Source: Bradyrhizobium sp. CB1717 (lineage in GTDB: Bacteria; Pseudomonadota; Alphaproteobacteria; Rhizobiales; Xanthobacteraceae). Taken from it: DNA of 64,000 nucleotides. The position numbers were made by a program, and so were the translations under genes. The stretch spans positions 6,603,001 through 6,667,000 of the forward strand of contig NZ_CP121666.1 in NCBI RefSeq assembly GCF_029714325.1, read 5' to 3'. The first letter of the stretch is position 1. Every line of letters begins with the position of its first letter. Positions 35,949-46,227 of the stretch are shown here, in pieces. The notes below the pieces were generated by a model. That model was given only the letters and a program-made list of their open reading frames with translations, was not told the DNA's origin and ran no database searches.

Positions 35949-37379
35949 ATGACGAAGCATTTGTCATCGCTGGCTGCGGTCTTGTCGGGTCTGATTTTCA
36001 TGGTCTCGACATCGGTGCCCAGCGCGGCTCAATCAATTTCTGCCGACGAGGCACAGGCCATCGCCGCGGAAGCGTATGTCTACTTCTATCCGCTCGTGAC
36101 GATGGACGTGACACGCAAGCAGCTCATCAATTCCGATCCCAAAACCAGCGGAATAGGCGGCCCGCCCAACACGTTCGACAATATCCAGGCCTACCCGACC
36201 GCGGACATGAGGGCGGTGGTGCGGCCCAATTTCGACACGTTGTATTCGAGCGCCTGGCTGGACCTTACGCAGGAGCCCTTGGTCGTTTCGGTTCCTGATA
36301 CCGGTGGTCGCTACTACCTGCTGCCGATGCTCGACATGTGGTCCGATGTGTTTGCATCGCCGGGAATGCGCACGACAGGCACCAAGGCGGCCAATTTCCT
36401 GGTCGTGCCGCCGGGCTGGAATGGAGACGTGCCGGCGGGCTTCACGCGAATCAATGCGCCGACACCCCATGTCTGGATCATCGGTCGCACCAAGACCGAT
36501 GGCCCCGCCGACTATGCCGCAGTTCACGAGGTGCAGAAGGGCTACAAGATCACGCCGCTGTCTGGATGGGGCAAGCCCCCGGTCGCCGTTACACAAACCA
36601 TCGATCCCAGCGTCGACGTCAAAACGCCGCCAAAGACGCAAGTCGACACGATGGCGGGGGATAAGTACTTCGCTTATGCTGCGGAGCTGCTCAAGATCAA
36701 CCCGCCACACATCACCGATGAGCCGATCCTCGCGCGCATGAAGCGGATCGGTTTCGAGCAGGGCAAGAGCTTCGACATAGCCAAGGTTGACGCAACGGTA
36801 CGGAAGGCCATCGACGACGCGCCGGCGCAGGCGCGAAAGCTGATGGCATGGAAAGTCCCGACCTTGGCGCGCGTCGCAAACAACTGGTCCATGAATACAG
36901 ACACGATGGGCGTTTACGGGACCTATTATTTGAAGCGCGCGATTGTCGCCCAGCTCGGCCTCGGCGCCAATCTGCCGGAGGATGCGATCTACCCGGGCAG
37001 CATTGGCGATGAAAGCGGGAAGCCGCTCGATGGCGCAAACAAATACATCATCCGCTTTACCAAGGACGGACTGCCACCGGTCGATGCATTCTGGTCGATC
37101 ACCCTGTATGACGACGAAGGCTTCCAGGTCGCCAATCCGCTCAACCGCTTTGCGGTGAGCAGCTGGATGCCGTTCAAGCGCGACGCCGACGGCTCGCTGA
37201 CTCTCTATTTCCAGAATGAAAATCCCGGCAGCGATCGTGAAGCCAACTGGCTGCCCGCACCTAAAGGTCCGTTCAATCTCACCATGCGTCTCTATGCGCC
37301 GAAATCGGAGGCGCTGACCGGCGTGTGGAATCCCCCGGCCATCCACCGGATCGACAGCGACACCGTTGGCCGGAATTAA
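35949..37379 (+). CDS. DUF1254/DUF1214 exported protein carried by the insert
   Basis: Encodes 476 aa with a signal peptide (MTKHLSSLAAVLSGLIFMVS then TSVPSAAQ). The N-terminal DUF1254 region includes AYVYFYPLVTMDVTRKQLIN and NFDTLYSSAWLDLTQEPLVV. The C-terminal DUF1214 region includes FWSITLYDDEGFQVANPLNR and ends NLTMRLYAPK. The family is widespread, exported and of unknown function. The ATG at 35949 follows a very strong GAGGAGGAAG site, making it more likely than the ATG at 35895. The gene faces opposite to the surrounding operon and fills the 1.87-kb insert between two 23-bp direct repeats. A FixK-type box upstream suggests low-oxygen control. Confidence 0.88.
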   Translation: MTKHLSSLAAVLSGLIFMVSTSVPSAAQSISADEAQAIAAEAYVYFYPLVTMDVTRKQLINSDPKTSGIGGPPNTFDNIQAYPTADMRAVVRPNFDTLYSSAWLDLTQEPLVVSVPDTGGRYYLLPMLDMWSDVFASPGMRTTGTKAANFLVVPPGWNGDVPAGFTRINAPTPHVWIIGRTKTDGPADYAAVHEVQKGYKITPLSGWGKPPVAVTQTIDPSVDVKTPPKTQVDTMAGDKYFAYAAELLKINPPHITDEPILARMKRIGFEQGKSFDIAKVDATVRKAIDDAPAQARKLMAWKVPTLARVANNWSMNTDTMGVYGTYYLKRAIVAQLGLGANLPEDAIYPGSIGDESGKPLDGANKYIIRFTKDGLPPVDAFWSITLYDDEGFQVANPLNRFAVSSWMPFKRDADGSLTLYFQNENPGSDREANWLPAPKGPFNLTMRLYAPKSEALTGVWNPPAIHRIDSDTVGRN

Positions 37380-37388
37380 CCCGCGTCT

Positions 37389-38069
37389 CTACCGAATGCC
37401 GTCACGGATCATGTACCCGGCGCCGCGGATCGTGTGCAGCAGCGGCCGATCGAAGCCCTTGTCGATCTTGGAGCGCAGCCGCGAAATGTGCACGTCGATC
37501 ACGTTGGTCTGCGGATCGAAATGATAGTCCCAGACGTTCTCCAGGAGCATGGTGCGGGTCACCACCTGGCCGGCATGCTTCATGAGGTATTCGAGCAGGC
37601 GGAATTCGCGCGGCTGCAGCGTCAGCTCGTCCTTGCCGCGGGCGACGCGATGGGAGAGTCGGTCGAGCTCGAGATCGCCGACGCGATAGAGGGTGTCCTC
37701 GGCGGGGCCGCCGCGGCGGCGCGACAGCACCTCGACGCGGGCGAGCAACTCGGCGAAGGAATAGGGCTTTGGCAGATAGTCGTCGCCGCCGGCGCGCAGG
37801 CCCTTGATGCGGTCGTCGACCTGTCCCAGCGCGGAGAGGATCAGCACCGGCGTCACGTTGTCCTTGTCGCGCAGCGCGCCGATCAGCGACAGGCCGTCGC
37901 GCTTGGGCAGCATGCGGTCGACCACCAGCACGTCGTAGTCGCCGTTCTCGGCCATGGCGAGGCCTTCCTCGCCGTCCGCGGCGTGGTCGGCAATGTGTCC
38001 GACCTCGCGAAACGCCTTCACGAGGTAATCGGCGGATTCGCGATCGTCTTCAATGATGAGGAGGCGCAT
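37389..38069 (-). CDS. OmpR-family response regulator
   Basis: Encodes 226 aa from the ATG at 38069. The receiver domain has acidic residues EDD near the N-terminus, D51 (VLVVDRMLPKRDG) as phosphoacceptor, and K near residue 101 (DDYLPKPYSF). The winged-helix output domain contains LTLQPREFRLLEYLMKHAGQ and IDVHISRLRSKIDKG. It ends GYMIRDGIR with TAG lying at the right insert border; the undisturbed sequence would end TAA and overlap the kinase start. Its partner kinase is now 1.9 kb away at 34057-35517. DegP is encoded upstream, so envelope stress is a plausible theme. Confidence 0.93.
   Translation of the reverse strand: MRLLIIEDDRESADYLVKAFREVGHIADHAADGEEGLAMAENGDYDVLVVDRMLPKRDGLSLIGALRDKDNVTPVLILSALGQVDDRIKGLRAGGDDYLPKPYSFAELLARVEVLSRRRGGPAEDTLYRVGDLELDRLSHRVARGKDELTLQPREFRLLEYLMKHAGQVVTRTMLLENVWDYHFDPQTNVIDVHISRLRSKIDKGFDRPLLHTIRGAGYMIRDGIR
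37390..37412. repeat. 23-bp direct repeat, right copy
   Basis: Identical to 35502-35524. It is the original 3' end of the regulator gene. Confidence 0.95.
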
Positions 38070-38171
38070 CGTGCGTTCGGCGGCGGTCAAGGGAGTCAAC
38101 CTTCTCTAAACATGGCGCGAGCGGCAATCGCATGCAAGCCGAGCGGGAGAGTGTCGAAGCGAGAAAAAGGC

Positions 38172-38203
38172 GGGCGGTGAAGCTGGGGGGACCTCACCGC
38201 CCT
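38172..38203. terminator. hairpin between degP and regulator
   Basis: GGGCGGTGA and TCACCGCCC form a 9-bp stem around a 13-nt G-rich loop. There is no clear T-run on either strand, so it may be an attenuator or RNA-processing hairpin rather than a terminator. Confidence 0.4.
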
Positions 38204-38342
38204 ATGCCTTCCGACGGAGGGGGGCGTAATTCCACCGGAAGGTAGGCTGGGGAAGCGAAATTTACGCTGCTCCCCCGAAGGGCGCCGACGGCGGGGGCGA
38301 CTGATGCCGGCGACACCCTTCATTTCGCAAGCCTCCTGAGGC

Positions 38343-39923
38343 TTACCCCTTGGCAATGGGGATCGCGACGAAGCGCGACTGGCCGCCGCTCTTCACGCGC
38401 ATCAGGACGCTGTTCTTGTTGTCGGTCCGCGCCGCGTTGATGGCGTCACGGACTTCGCCGGCGGTGGCCACGCTCTTGCCGCCGACTTCGAGAATCACGT
38501 CGCCTTCCTTGAAGCCGCGTTCGGCCGCGGCGCTCTTCGGATCGACTTCGGTAACCACGACGCCTTCCTTGCCGGCGCCGGCCACGGAGTTCGCAGGGGC
38601 AACGGTCATGCCGAGCTTCGGCACGTCGGTGCCCTTGCTGGCACCCTTGCCGCTGTCCTGATCGACGTCGGCCTTGGCCTCGACCGTGTTCGGCAGCTGG
38701 CCGAGGGTGAGGTTCACGACCTTGTCCTGGCCCTTGTGCAGCACGTTGAGCTTCACGGTCGCACCGGGCGCCATGCCGCCGATGGTGCGGGCGAGTTCGC
38801 GGGCGTCCTTGACGGATTCACCGTTGACCGCGGTGATCACGTCGCCGGATTCGATGCCGGCCTTCGCCGCCGGACCGTTCGCCTGCGGTTCCGCGACCAG
38901 CGCGCCTTCGGCCTTCTTCATGCCGAGGCTGTCGGCGATATCGGACGTCACGGGCTGGATCTGAACGCCGATCCAGCCGCGGCTGACCGAGCCCTTGTCC
39001 TTGAGCTGGGCCACCACGCTCTTGACGGTGTTGGCCGGGATCGAGAACGCGATGCCGACGCTGCCGCCGGAGGGCGAGTAGATCGCGGTGTTGACGCCCA
39101 TCACCTCGCCATTGGTGTCGAAGGCCGGACCGCCGGAATTACCCTTGTTCACGGGCGCGTCGATCTGGATGAAATCGTCATAGGGGCCATTGCCGATGTC
39201 GCGGCCGCTGGCCGAGACGATGCCGGCGGTCACGGTGCCGCCGAGACCGAAGGGATTGCCGACCGCGAGCACCCAGTCGCCGATCCGCGGCTTGGCGTCG
39301 GCGAGCTTGGCGAACGGGAAGCTCGAGCCACCCTCGACCTTGATCAGCGCGAGGTCGGTGCGCTGGTCGGTGCCGATCACCTTGGCGGTGTAGGTCTTGC
39401 CGTCGTCGGTGGTGACCTCGACCTTGTCGGCGCCGTCGACCACGTGGTTGTTGGTCACGGCAAAGCCGTCAGCCGAGATGAAGAAGCCGGAGCCCTGGCC
39501 CTGCACGACGCGGCCACGGCCGCCACCCTTCAAACCGGGAATGCCGTCCGGACCGCCGAAGCGGCGGAAGAAGCGCTCCATCGGCGAGCCCGGCTGGAAC
39601 GGCGACTGTGCGTCGTCGCCATCATCGTTGCTCGCGGTCTTCTCCTTGATGTTGACCTTCACCGAGATCACCGACGGCTTCACGCGCTCGACGATGTCGG
39701 CGAAACCGACCGGACGTTCGACCTTGCGGACCTCGTTATTGACCTGCGCATGCGCCGGGCTCGAGAACAGGTCAGCCGGCGACACCGACGGGCTGAAGCC
39801 GTAAACGGCGGCGCCGAGGCCGGCGACGACCGAGGCCATCAGCGCGACCTTGCGCGCAGAGAAAACCGACCGGCGCGGCTGCCGGTAGGACGGAAGGTTC
39901 GAGAGGTCGGGACGTTCGGTCAT
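38343..39923 (-). CDS. degP: DegP/HtrA-type periplasmic serine protease
   Basis: Encodes 526 aa. An N-terminal membrane anchor or signal (about residues 24-60, ending AHAQ) precedes the trypsin-like domain. The catalytic triad is H160 (VTNNHVVDG), D190 (QRTDLALIKV) and S263 (NKGNSGGPAF). Two PDZ domains follow (about 295-390 and 420-520). DegP degrades or refolds misfolded envelope proteins. It stands upstream of an OmpR-type regulator on the same strand. A hairpin AAGCCTC/GAGGCTT overlaps the stop codon. Confidence 0.95.
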   Translation of the reverse strand: MTERPDLSNLPSYRQPRRSVFSARKVALMASVVAGLGAAVYGFSPSVSPADLFSSPAHAQVNNEVRKVERPVGFADIVERVKPSVISVKVNIKEKTASNDDGDDAQSPFQPGSPMERFFRRFGGPDGIPGLKGGGRGRVVQGQGSGFFISADGFAVTNNHVVDGADKVEVTTDDGKTYTAKVIGTDQRTDLALIKVEGGSSFPFAKLADAKPRIGDWVLAVGNPFGLGGTVTAGIVSASGRDIGNGPYDDFIQIDAPVNKGNSGGPAFDTNGEVMGVNTAIYSPSGGSVGIAFSIPANTVKSVVAQLKDKGSVSRGWIGVQIQPVTSDIADSLGMKKAEGALVAEPQANGPAAKAGIESGDVITAVNGESVKDARELARTIGGMAPGATVKLNVLHKGQDKVVNLTLGQLPNTVEAKADVDQDSGKGASKGTDVPKLGMTVAPANSVAGAGKEGVVVTEVDPKSAAAERGFKEGDVILEVGGKSVATAGEVRDAINAARTDNKNSVLMRVKSGGQSRFVAIPIAKG

Positions 39924-40095
39924 GCAGAGATCTCCAGGGCCTTGAATTCCTTTTGGTGCCGGATGTCGGGCACCTTGCGAACCTGAAGATGGGGACTCCC
40001 GCCTTACCGTGCGCTGGCGGCGGGGTTAAACTTTTGTAATGATGCCGAGCTACGGATGCGGCAGTTTAGCGCAGGCCGAAAATCGTGCCCCGACA

Positions 40096-40113
40096 GGAAC
40101 TTAGTCGAGTTCC
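40096..40113. promoter_or_regulatory. palindrome in degP/chemoreceptor intergenic region
   Basis: GGAACT, TAGTCG, AGTTCC is a perfect 6-bp inverted repeat in the 223-bp gap between the chemoreceptor stop and the degP start. It is a possible binding site for a regulator of degP (inference). Confidence 0.35.
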
Positions 40114-40146
40114 CGCGACGGACACCGCGCGAGATTTTGGCTGGCC

Positions 40147-41490
40147 TTAGCTGGCCCGGACGCTGACGATGAACTCGTCGACTTCGCGCTTCAACGTCTC
40201 GGCCTGCTGCGACAGATCGACGGCGGAATCCCGCGCCTCGGCCGCCATGCGCCCGGTCTCCGCCGAGGTCGAGGTGATCTGGGCGATGTGATTGGAGACG
40301 TCCAGGGTTCCCTGCGCGGCGTCCTGTGCGCTGCGGGTGATGTCCTGCGTGGCGGTGCGCTGCTGGGCGGTGTCGACCTCGATGCCGGACATGATCGACG
40401 AGATCTCCGACAGCGTCTTCGAGATGCCGTCGATCGCGCCGCGTGTCTCCGCGGTGATGCCCTGGATGCTGGCGACATGGGAGGTGATCTCCTCCGTCGC
40501 CTTGCTGGTCTGGTGCGCCAGATTCTTCACCTCGGAGGCCACCACGGCAAAGCCCTTGCCGGCTTCGCCCGCGCGCGCCGCCTCGATGGTGGCGTTGAGC
40601 GCAAGCAGATTGGTCTGCGAGGCGATCGCCTGCACGAGCTGCACGACCTCGCCGATCTTGTCGGCGGCGTCCGACAGCGTGTGGATGGTGTCGCGGCTCT
40701 TCTCGGCCTGGCTTGCGGCGCCTTCGGCGCGCTGGGTCGCATCGGTGACGCGGCGGCTGATCGTGCCGATCGAATTCGTCATCTCCTCGGCGGAGCCCGC
40801 AACCGTCTGCACGCTGGCGCTGGCCTGGCTCGCGCCGCTCGCCACCGCATTGGCCTTGGTGCTGGTGTCGTTGGCCGTCCGCGACAACGTCTCGGCGTTG
40901 CGCTTCAGATGCACGGCCGACGAGGCCACGCTGTCGACCACGCTGGCAACGAGATCGTTGAAACGCTTGATCCGCGCGTCCAGGAATTTCGACCGCTCGG
41001 CCTGGTGCTGCGCCTCATGCAATTGCCGCTCGGTGAGGCGACGCCGCTCGAGCCCGTTGGTCTTGAAGACCTCGAGCGCGCCGGCAAGCAGACCGATCTC
41101 GTTGGTGCCACCGAGCCCAGGAACTTTTGTCTCGAACTTCTGGTCGGCGACCTCTCGCATGGCATGCACGATCGCCGCCAGGGGATTGAGGATGCCGTTG
41201 CGCACGGCGAACCAGGTGGTGAGGCAGATCGCGAAAGCTATGACTGCGATCACGCCGCAGGCGATCAGGAAATAAGAGAACGCGGTCTGCGCCTGCTGGT
41301 AGATCTGCATCGCATGGTCACGCGCAGGGCCGCTCAACGCGGCAAAGTCCGACGACAGGCTGGTGATCTCGTTGTTGAGATAGAGCACCGCGACGAAGCC
41401 GGTGCCGCCGCCGATGCCCAGCAAGAACAATAGTGCAGCGACGACGGCGCCGACCAGGAAGCGGATCGTCAGATTGCTGTTCGCGAACAT
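40147..41490 (-). CDS. methyl-accepting chemotaxis protein
   Basis: Encodes 447 aa. Two transmembrane helices (about 10-40 and 70-95) enclose a short periplasmic loop of only about 30 residues. A HAMP domain follows (about 96-150), then the cytoplasmic signalling domain with the highly conserved hairpin tip [20 protein letters not shown] followed by [12 protein letters not shown]. The small periplasmic loop suggests it senses through the membrane or HAMP region or via a partner rather than binding a ligand directly. No chemotaxis genes are adjacent. Confidence 0.93.
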   Translation of the reverse strand: MFANSNLTIRFLVGAVVAALLFLLGIGGGTGFVAVLYLNNEITSLSSDFAALSGPARDHAMQIYQQAQTAFSYFLIACGVIAVIAFAICLTTWFAVRNGILNPLAAIVHAMREVADQKFETKVPGLGGTNEIGLLAGALEVFKTNGLERRRLTERQLHEAQHQAERSKFLDARIKRFNDLVASVVDSVASSAVHLKRNAETLSRTANDTSTKANAVASGASQASASVQTVAGSAEEMTNSIGTISRRVTDATQRAEGAASQAEKSRDTIHTLSDAADKIGEVVQLVQAIASQTNLLALNATIEAARAGEAGKGFAVVASEVKNLAHQTSKATEEITSHVASIQGITAETRGAIDGISKTLSEISSIMSGIEVDTAQQRTATQDITRSAQDAAQGTLDVSNHIAQITSTSAETGRMAAEARDSAVDLSQQAETLKREVDEFIVSVRAS

Positions 41491-41595
41491 GGCAGGACTC
41501 GGAGGCTGGAATCGAATCTCGCGACAAGCTTCCAGACAAAGGTCAATAGAGGATGAAACGCTCAGCGCCCGACAGGTTACGTATCATTACGTAGG

Positions 41596-42078
41596 TCAGG
41601 ACGACTTCGTATCATCGGACATCAGGGCGGCGAGCCGCGCCTCCTCCTCCGCAGTGAGCGGCGGAGCTGGTACGTCTGCACCGCTCCGCGCGCGACGGCG
41701 GATTTGCAGCCAGAGCGCCGTGCCGCCGCCGATCAGCAGCAGCGGCGCGAGCAGCCACAGCAGCAGGGTCTGACGCTCGAACCGGGGCTTGAGCAACACG
41801 AACTCGCCGTAGCGCGCGACCAGGAAATCGAGCACCTGCGAATTGCTGTCGCCGGCCGCGATGCGCTCGCGCACGAGGAGGCGCAGGTCGCGTGCCAGCG
41901 GCGCATCGGAATCATCGATCGACTGATTCTGGCAGACCATGCAGCGCAGCTCGCGCGACAATTCGCGCGCGCGCCCCTCCTTCACGGGATCCGACATGAT
42001 CTCGTCCGGCTGCACGGCATACGCCGCAGGCGAAGCCAGCAGCATCAACGCGATGAACGCAGCCATCATCCGGCGCAT
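41596..42078 (-). CDS. ccmH: cytochrome c maturation protein CcmH (CycL)
   Basis: Encodes 160 aa with a signal peptide (MMAAFIALMLLASPAAYA), the thiol motif LRCMVCQNQSIDDSDAPLAR (Cys46, Cys49) and a C-terminal transmembrane helix (about 106-124). CcmH keeps apocytochrome CXXCH cysteines reduced for haem attachment. It is the last gene of the cycHJKL operon and starts 5 bp after the ccmF stop. Confidence 0.95.
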   Translation of the reverse strand: MRRMMAAFIALMLLASPAAYAVQPDEIMSDPVKEGRARELSRELRCMVCQNQSIDDSDAPLARDLRLLVRERIAAGDSNSQVLDFLVARYGEFVLLKPRFERQTLLLWLLAPLLLIGGGTALWLQIRRRARSGADVPAPPLTAEEEARLAALMSDDTKSS

Positions 42079-42083
42079 CAAAA

Positions 42084-44066
42084 TCACTCCGCCGGCTGCA
42101 GGCGCTGCTTGGCCCGCGCCGGCTTCGGCGCGCCGACCCGCAGGCGCCGATCGGACAGCGACAGCACGCCGCCGAACGCCATCAGCACCGGTCCCCACCA
42201 GATCAGCAGCACCAGCGGCTTGTGATAGATGCGCACGGCGATCGCCCCTTCCGCGGTCGCGTCGCCGAGCGAGATGTAGAGCTGGCTTGCACCGCGCGTC
42301 AGCAGCGCGGCCTCGGTGGTCGACGAGCCGCGTGTCGTGAAGCTGCGCTTGGACGGCGTCATGACGCTCAGCGTCTCGCCGTCGCGGCTGACGTTGAACT
42401 CGGCGATCATCTCGCGGTAATTCGGTCCCTGACGCTGAAACAGTCCGTCGAGCTTCACGTCGTAGCCGGCGATATGGGCGACCTCGTTCTGCTTCATGGT
42501 CGCGATATATTCGCTGTTCCAGGTGGTCTCGCAGACGATGCCGATCAGCGCGACGCCGAGGCCGGCATGCGCGAACGCCGTGCCCCACGCCGAACGCGGC
42601 AGGCCGCGCGCCCGGTGCAGCACCGTCGCGAACGGCAGCCGAACGAGGCCCGTTCGTTCGACGAGGTCGGTGACGGCGCCGGCAATGACGAAGACGCCCA
42701 GTCCGATCGCGAGCGGCGCCAGCGTAGCGCCGCCGCTCGCCCAGCCCCAGGCAATGGCGACGGCGACGAGGCCAGCGATACCGGCTGCGAGCAGCCGCTG
42801 CGTCACGCCGAGCAGGTCGCCGCGCTTCCACGCCAGCATCGGACCGAACGGCACGGCGAGCAGCAGCAGAGCAAACAGCGGGGCGAAGGTGAGGTTGTAG
42901 AAGGGTGCGCCGACCGACATCTTGAAGTCGGCGAGCATCTCCATCGCCAGCGGATAGAGTGTGCCGAACAGCACCACTGCGCAGGCGACCGTGAGCAAGA
43001 GATTGTTCAACACCAGCGCGCCCTCGCGCGAGATCGGCGCGAACAGGCCGCCCTGCTTCAGCGACGTGGCGCGGCCCGCGAACAGCGACAGGCTGCCGCC
43101 GATGAACAGGCAGAGGATCAAGAGGATGAACACGCCGCGGGTCGGATCGGTGGCGAAGGCGTGCACGGAGGTGATGACGCCGGAGCGGACCAGGAAGGTG
43201 CCGAGCAACGACAGCGAGAAGGTCAGGATCGAGAGCAGGATGGTCCAGACCTTCAGCGCGTTGCGCTTCTCCATCACCAGCGCCGAATGCAATAGCGCGG
43301 TGCCAGCGAGCCACGGCATCAGCGAGGCGTTCTCGACCGGATCCCAGAACCACCAGCCGCCCCAGCCGAGCTCGTAATAGGCCCAGTACGAGCCCATGGC
43401 GATGCCGAGCGTCAGGAAGATCCAGGCGACCAGCGTCCACGGCCGCACCCAGCGCGCCCAGGCCGCATCGATCCGGCCTTCCATCAACGCCGCGATGGCG
43501 AAGGAGAACGAGATCGAGAAGCCGACATAGCCGAGATAGAGCATCGGCGGATGCACGGCGAGGCCGATATCCTGAAGCACCGGATTGAGATCGCGTCCCT
43601 CGATCGGCGGGTTGGCGATGCGCAGGAACGGGTTCGAGGTCACCAGGATGAAGAGATAGAAGGCGCTGGCGATCCAGGCCTGCACGGCAAGCACATGCGC
43701 GCGCAGCGACAGCGGCAGGTTGTTGCCGAACGCAGCGACCAATCCGCCGAACAGCGCCAGGATCGACACCCACAGCAGCATCGAGCCTTCGTGGTTTCCC
43801 CACACGCCGGTGATCTTGTAGAGCAGCGGCTTCATGGAGTGGGAATTCTCGTAGACATTGGCGACGGAGAAGTCCGAATTCACGTGCAGCATCACCAGCG
43901 CCACGAACGAGGCGCCGACGAACAAGAGCTGCGCCAGCGCGGTGGAACGCGCCACGTTCATCAGCGCGGCATCGCGCAGGCGCGCGCCGATCAGCGGCAC
44001 GATGGACTGGATCAGCGCCAGCCCGAGCGCCAGCACCAGCGCGTAATGTCCTGACTCTGCGATCAC
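42084..44066 (-). CDS. ccmF: haem lyase CcmF (CycK)
   Basis: Encodes 660 aa with about 14-15 hydrophobic helices and the haem-handling tryptophan-rich motif [19 protein letters not shown]. It ligates haem from CcmE to apocytochromes c, with CcmH and CcmI. The start overlaps the ccmE stop by ATGA. Confidence 0.96.
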   Translation of the reverse strand: MIAESGHYALVLALGLALIQSIVPLIGARLRDAALMNVARSTALAQLLFVGASFVALVMLHVNSDFSVANVYENSHSMKPLLYKITGVWGNHEGSMLLWVSILALFGGLVAAFGNNLPLSLRAHVLAVQAWIASAFYLFILVTSNPFLRIANPPIEGRDLNPVLQDIGLAVHPPMLYLGYVGFSISFSFAIAALMEGRIDAAWARWVRPWTLVAWIFLTLGIAMGSYWAYYELGWGGWWFWDPVENASLMPWLAGTALLHSALVMEKRNALKVWTILLSILTFSLSLLGTFLVRSGVITSVHAFATDPTRGVFILLILCLFIGGSLSLFAGRATSLKQGGLFAPISREGALVLNNLLLTVACAVVLFGTLYPLAMEMLADFKMSVGAPFYNLTFAPLFALLLLAVPFGPMLAWKRGDLLGVTQRLLAAGIAGLVAVAIAWGWASGGATLAPLAIGLGVFVIAGAVTDLVERTGLVRLPFATVLHRARGLPRSAWGTAFAHAGLGVALIGIVCETTWNSEYIATMKQNEVAHIAGYDVKLDGLFQRQGPNYREMIAEFNVSRDGETLSVMTPSKRSFTTRGSSTTEAALLTRGASQLYISLGDATAEGAIAVRIYHKPLVLLIWWGPVLMAFGGVLSLSDRRLRVGAPKPARAKQRLQPAE

Positions 44067-44572
44067 CGCATAGCTCCCTGCGGGTTGCCCTGCGCGGTCG
44101 TCGCCGCCGGCTTGGCGCCACCGGACGCTTGGGCGCCGTAATCGTCCTTCCAGTGTCCCTGCTTCTTCAGGGCATCGGCGACGTCCTTGGGCATGTAGGT
44201 TTCATCATGCTTGGCGAGCACGGTGTCGGCCTTGAACACGCCGTTGGCGTCGAGCGCGCCTTCGGCGACGACGCCCTGCCCTTCGCGGAACAGATCGGGC
44301 AGGATGCCCTTGTAGGCAACCGGCAGCTTCGCGCCGCCGTCCGCGACCTCGAAGGTCACGGCGAGATTATCGCCGCGCTGGAGCGAGCCGGGCTGCACCA
44401 GGCCGCCGAGACGAAACCGCTTGCCGGGTGCGACGTGCTTCTCGGCGACCATGGTCGGGGTCGAGAAGAACACGATGGAGTCGCGCAATGCGTTGAGCAC
44501 CAGCGCGGCCGCGAGCGCGAGCACGGCGAGCGAGCCGCCGATGATGGTCATACGTCGCTGCTTGCGCGTCAT
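44063..44572 (-). CDS. ccmE: haem chaperone CcmE (CycJ)
   Basis: Encodes 169 aa: a short cytoplasmic N-terminus MTRKQRR, one membrane anchor (about 9-29) and the periplasmic OB-fold. The haem-binding His is in [10 protein letters not shown] (H122). It carries haem covalently from CcmC to CcmF. The start at 44572 matches the conserved MTRKQRR N-terminus. Confidence 0.95.
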   Translation of the reverse strand: MTRKQRRMTIIGGSLAVLALAAALVLNALRDSIVFFSTPTMVAEKHVAPGKRFRLGGLVQPGSLQRGDNLAVTFEVADGGAKLPVAYKGILPDLFREGQGVVAEGALDANGVFKADTVLAKHDETYMPKDVADALKKQGHWKDDYGAQASGGAKPAATTAQGNPQGAMR

Positions 44573-44609
44573 GGCGTATCCGTTCTCCGCTCGTCTCGCC
44601 CCGAAATCA

Positions 44610-45725
44610 TCATCCGTCGAGCCCGAGAGTCTTGAGGCCTTCGTTGAGCTGGCGGAGCCGCTCGGCATCCTTGGCGACCGCCTGACGGGCGTCGGTCGAC
44701 GCGCCCATCGCCTTGTCACGATCACCCATCACGAGATAGGCGCGCACCAGGCGCAGCCAGCCCTCGACGTCGTCGCCGTTCTGCTTCAAGCGCGTCGCAA
44801 GACGCTCGACCATGCCGCGCACCATCGCGTTGCGGTCGCCTTCGGCCATGTCCTTGGACGCCGCAATGGTCTCGTCCGACAGCGCCGGCATCGTACCGCC
44901 GCCGACCCGGGCCAGCGAGGATTGCACCAGCGGCCGCCACGGTGCATCCGCCGGGGCCTTGGCCAGCAGCGCGCGCCAGATGGTGACGGCATCGTCCTTG
45001 CGGCCATCCTGCTCGGCGGCGAGCCCGAGGAAGTAGTTCGCCTTGGGATCGTCGGCGTCGAGCGCATGCGCTCGCTCGAACTCGGCCTTGGCCTCGGCGG
45101 TCACGACGCCGCCGGCGGCGGCGGAGATCGCTTCGCCCAGATCGGACCGGCGCTCAGCGCTCTCGCCATTGTAGGTAAGCGAGTTGCGATAGGCCCGCAC
45201 CGCATCGTCGAAGCGGCCGAGCCGCTGCAGCACCGGCGCGAGCACGTTCCAGCCGCGTCCGTCGGTCGGGTTCTTTTCCAGATGTTGTTCGACCTGCACC
45301 ACGAGATTCTCGAGCGATCGGGCCATGCCGGACCCGGCCCCGCGCTCCCGCTGCGCCAGCGGAAAGTCCTGGAGCCGGGGCGAGCCGAGCGGCATGTAGA
45401 CGCCGATCGCGACGAGCGGCAGGCCAACGAGCGCCAGCACCGCGCCCGCGCGGCGCCATTTGAGGCTCGGCGCCGACTTGAGGTCCGACGAGGACTCGCT
45501 TCCTGCCGCGGCGAGCAGCCTGCGGCTGATCTCGACGCGCGCCGCCTCGGCTTCGGGGGCCGCGATCAAGCCTGCGGCAAGATCACGCTCGATCTCGGCC
45601 AGCTGATCCTTGTAGACCGCGACCTCACTGCCCTGATCCTGCGCGCGTCCGCTGCGGCCGAGCGGCCAGAGCACGGCGAAAATCGCCGCGACCGTCATCA
45701 GCGCGAACACGAACCATAAAGTCAT
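44610..45725 (-). CDS. ccmI: cytochrome c maturation protein CcmI (CycH)
   Basis: Encodes 371 aa from the ATG at 45725 ([20 protein letters not shown]). Two transmembrane helices (about 1-20 and 95-113) border a cytoplasmic loop with the conserved [15 protein letters not shown] motif. The periplasmic part holds TPR repeats ([39 protein letters not shown]). CcmI presents apocytochrome c to the CcmF/H ligase. It is the first gene of the operon; a perfect palindrome lies about 70 bp upstream. Confidence 0.93.
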   Translation of the reverse strand: MTLWFVFALMTVAAIFAVLWPLGRSGRAQDQGSEVAVYKDQLAEIERDLAAGLIAAPEAEAARVEISRRLLAAAGSESSSDLKSAPSLKWRRAGAVLALVGLPLVAIGVYMPLGSPRLQDFPLAQRERGAGSGMARSLENLVVQVEQHLEKNPTDGRGWNVLAPVLQRLGRFDDAVRAYRNSLTYNGESAERRSDLGEAISAAAGGVVTAEAKAEFERAHALDADDPKANYFLGLAAEQDGRKDDAVTIWRALLAKAPADAPWRPLVQSSLARVGGGTMPALSDETIAASKDMAEGDRNAMVRGMVERLATRLKQNGDDVEGWLRLVRAYLVMGDRDKAMGASTDARQAVAKDAERLRQLNEGLKTLGLDG

Positions 45726-45794
45726 CTGGCAAGCTTCCGGCAGCGCGCCACCCGCGCCCATAGGTGGCTTTACACCACGGCCGGACGATGCGGC

Positions 45795-45812
45795 AATTGA
45801 CAATTGTCAATT
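45795..45812. promoter_or_regulatory. 18-bp perfect palindrome upstream of the ccm operon
   Basis: AATTGACAATTGTCAATT reads the same on both strands. It is 70 bp upstream of ccmI and 46 bp downstream of the stop of the next gene. TTGACAATTGTCAA sites of this type suit MarR- or LysR-type dimers. No regulator gene is adjacent. Confidence 0.55.
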
Positions 45813-45857
45813 CGGCGCGACCGCGCTCTGTCCTGAAACGGTCAATATCCCAACAGT

Positions 45858-46127
45858 TTAGCCGATCTCGAAGTCGGCACTCCGAGCGGCATCCTCGCCA
45901 TGACCGTTGAAGGCCTTCAGGAAGTAGGTTCCCGGCGGAATCGCATCCGGCAACCTGATGCGCACCGCCCCGACCGGAACCGGAGAAGCAACCCGGGTCG
46001 CTGTCTCAGGCAGTTGCCGGCCGCTCGCCTTCTCGACGAGCACGACCTTCGCCCCGACCATCAGCCTTTGATATTTGGCGACGATGACACGGTTCTCGAT
46101 CTCGATGGAGCTGATAATGGATTTCAT
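45858..46127 (-). CDS. small hypothetical protein
   Basis: Encodes 89 aa from the ATG at 46127 (MKSIISSIEIENRVIVAKYQ). The beta-rich sequence with GAVRIRLPDAIPPGTYFLKA suggests a small immunoglobulin-like or carboxypeptidase-regulatory-like beta sandwich. No signal peptide is evident. It lies between the large hypothetical gene and the ccm operon. Function unknown. Confidence 0.55.
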   Translation of the reverse strand: MKSIISSIEIENRVIVAKYQRLMVGAKVVLVEKASGRQLPETATRVASPVPVGAVRIRLPDAIPPGTYFLKAFNGHGEDAARSADFEIG

Positions 46128-46227
46128 GCGCCCACAGGTAGAAATTCCAAAAGCTTGCGCAGCGACCGTAGGGCCCGCCACCGGCAGCGTCAACCACAAA
46201 TTGTGATCACGAAAATATGCGCCTGAA

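Noticed and set aside
40096..40113. GGAAC of the degP upstream region considered as an EcfG stress promoter
   Set aside because: No CGTT-type -10 element is found 16-17 bp downstream in either orientation.
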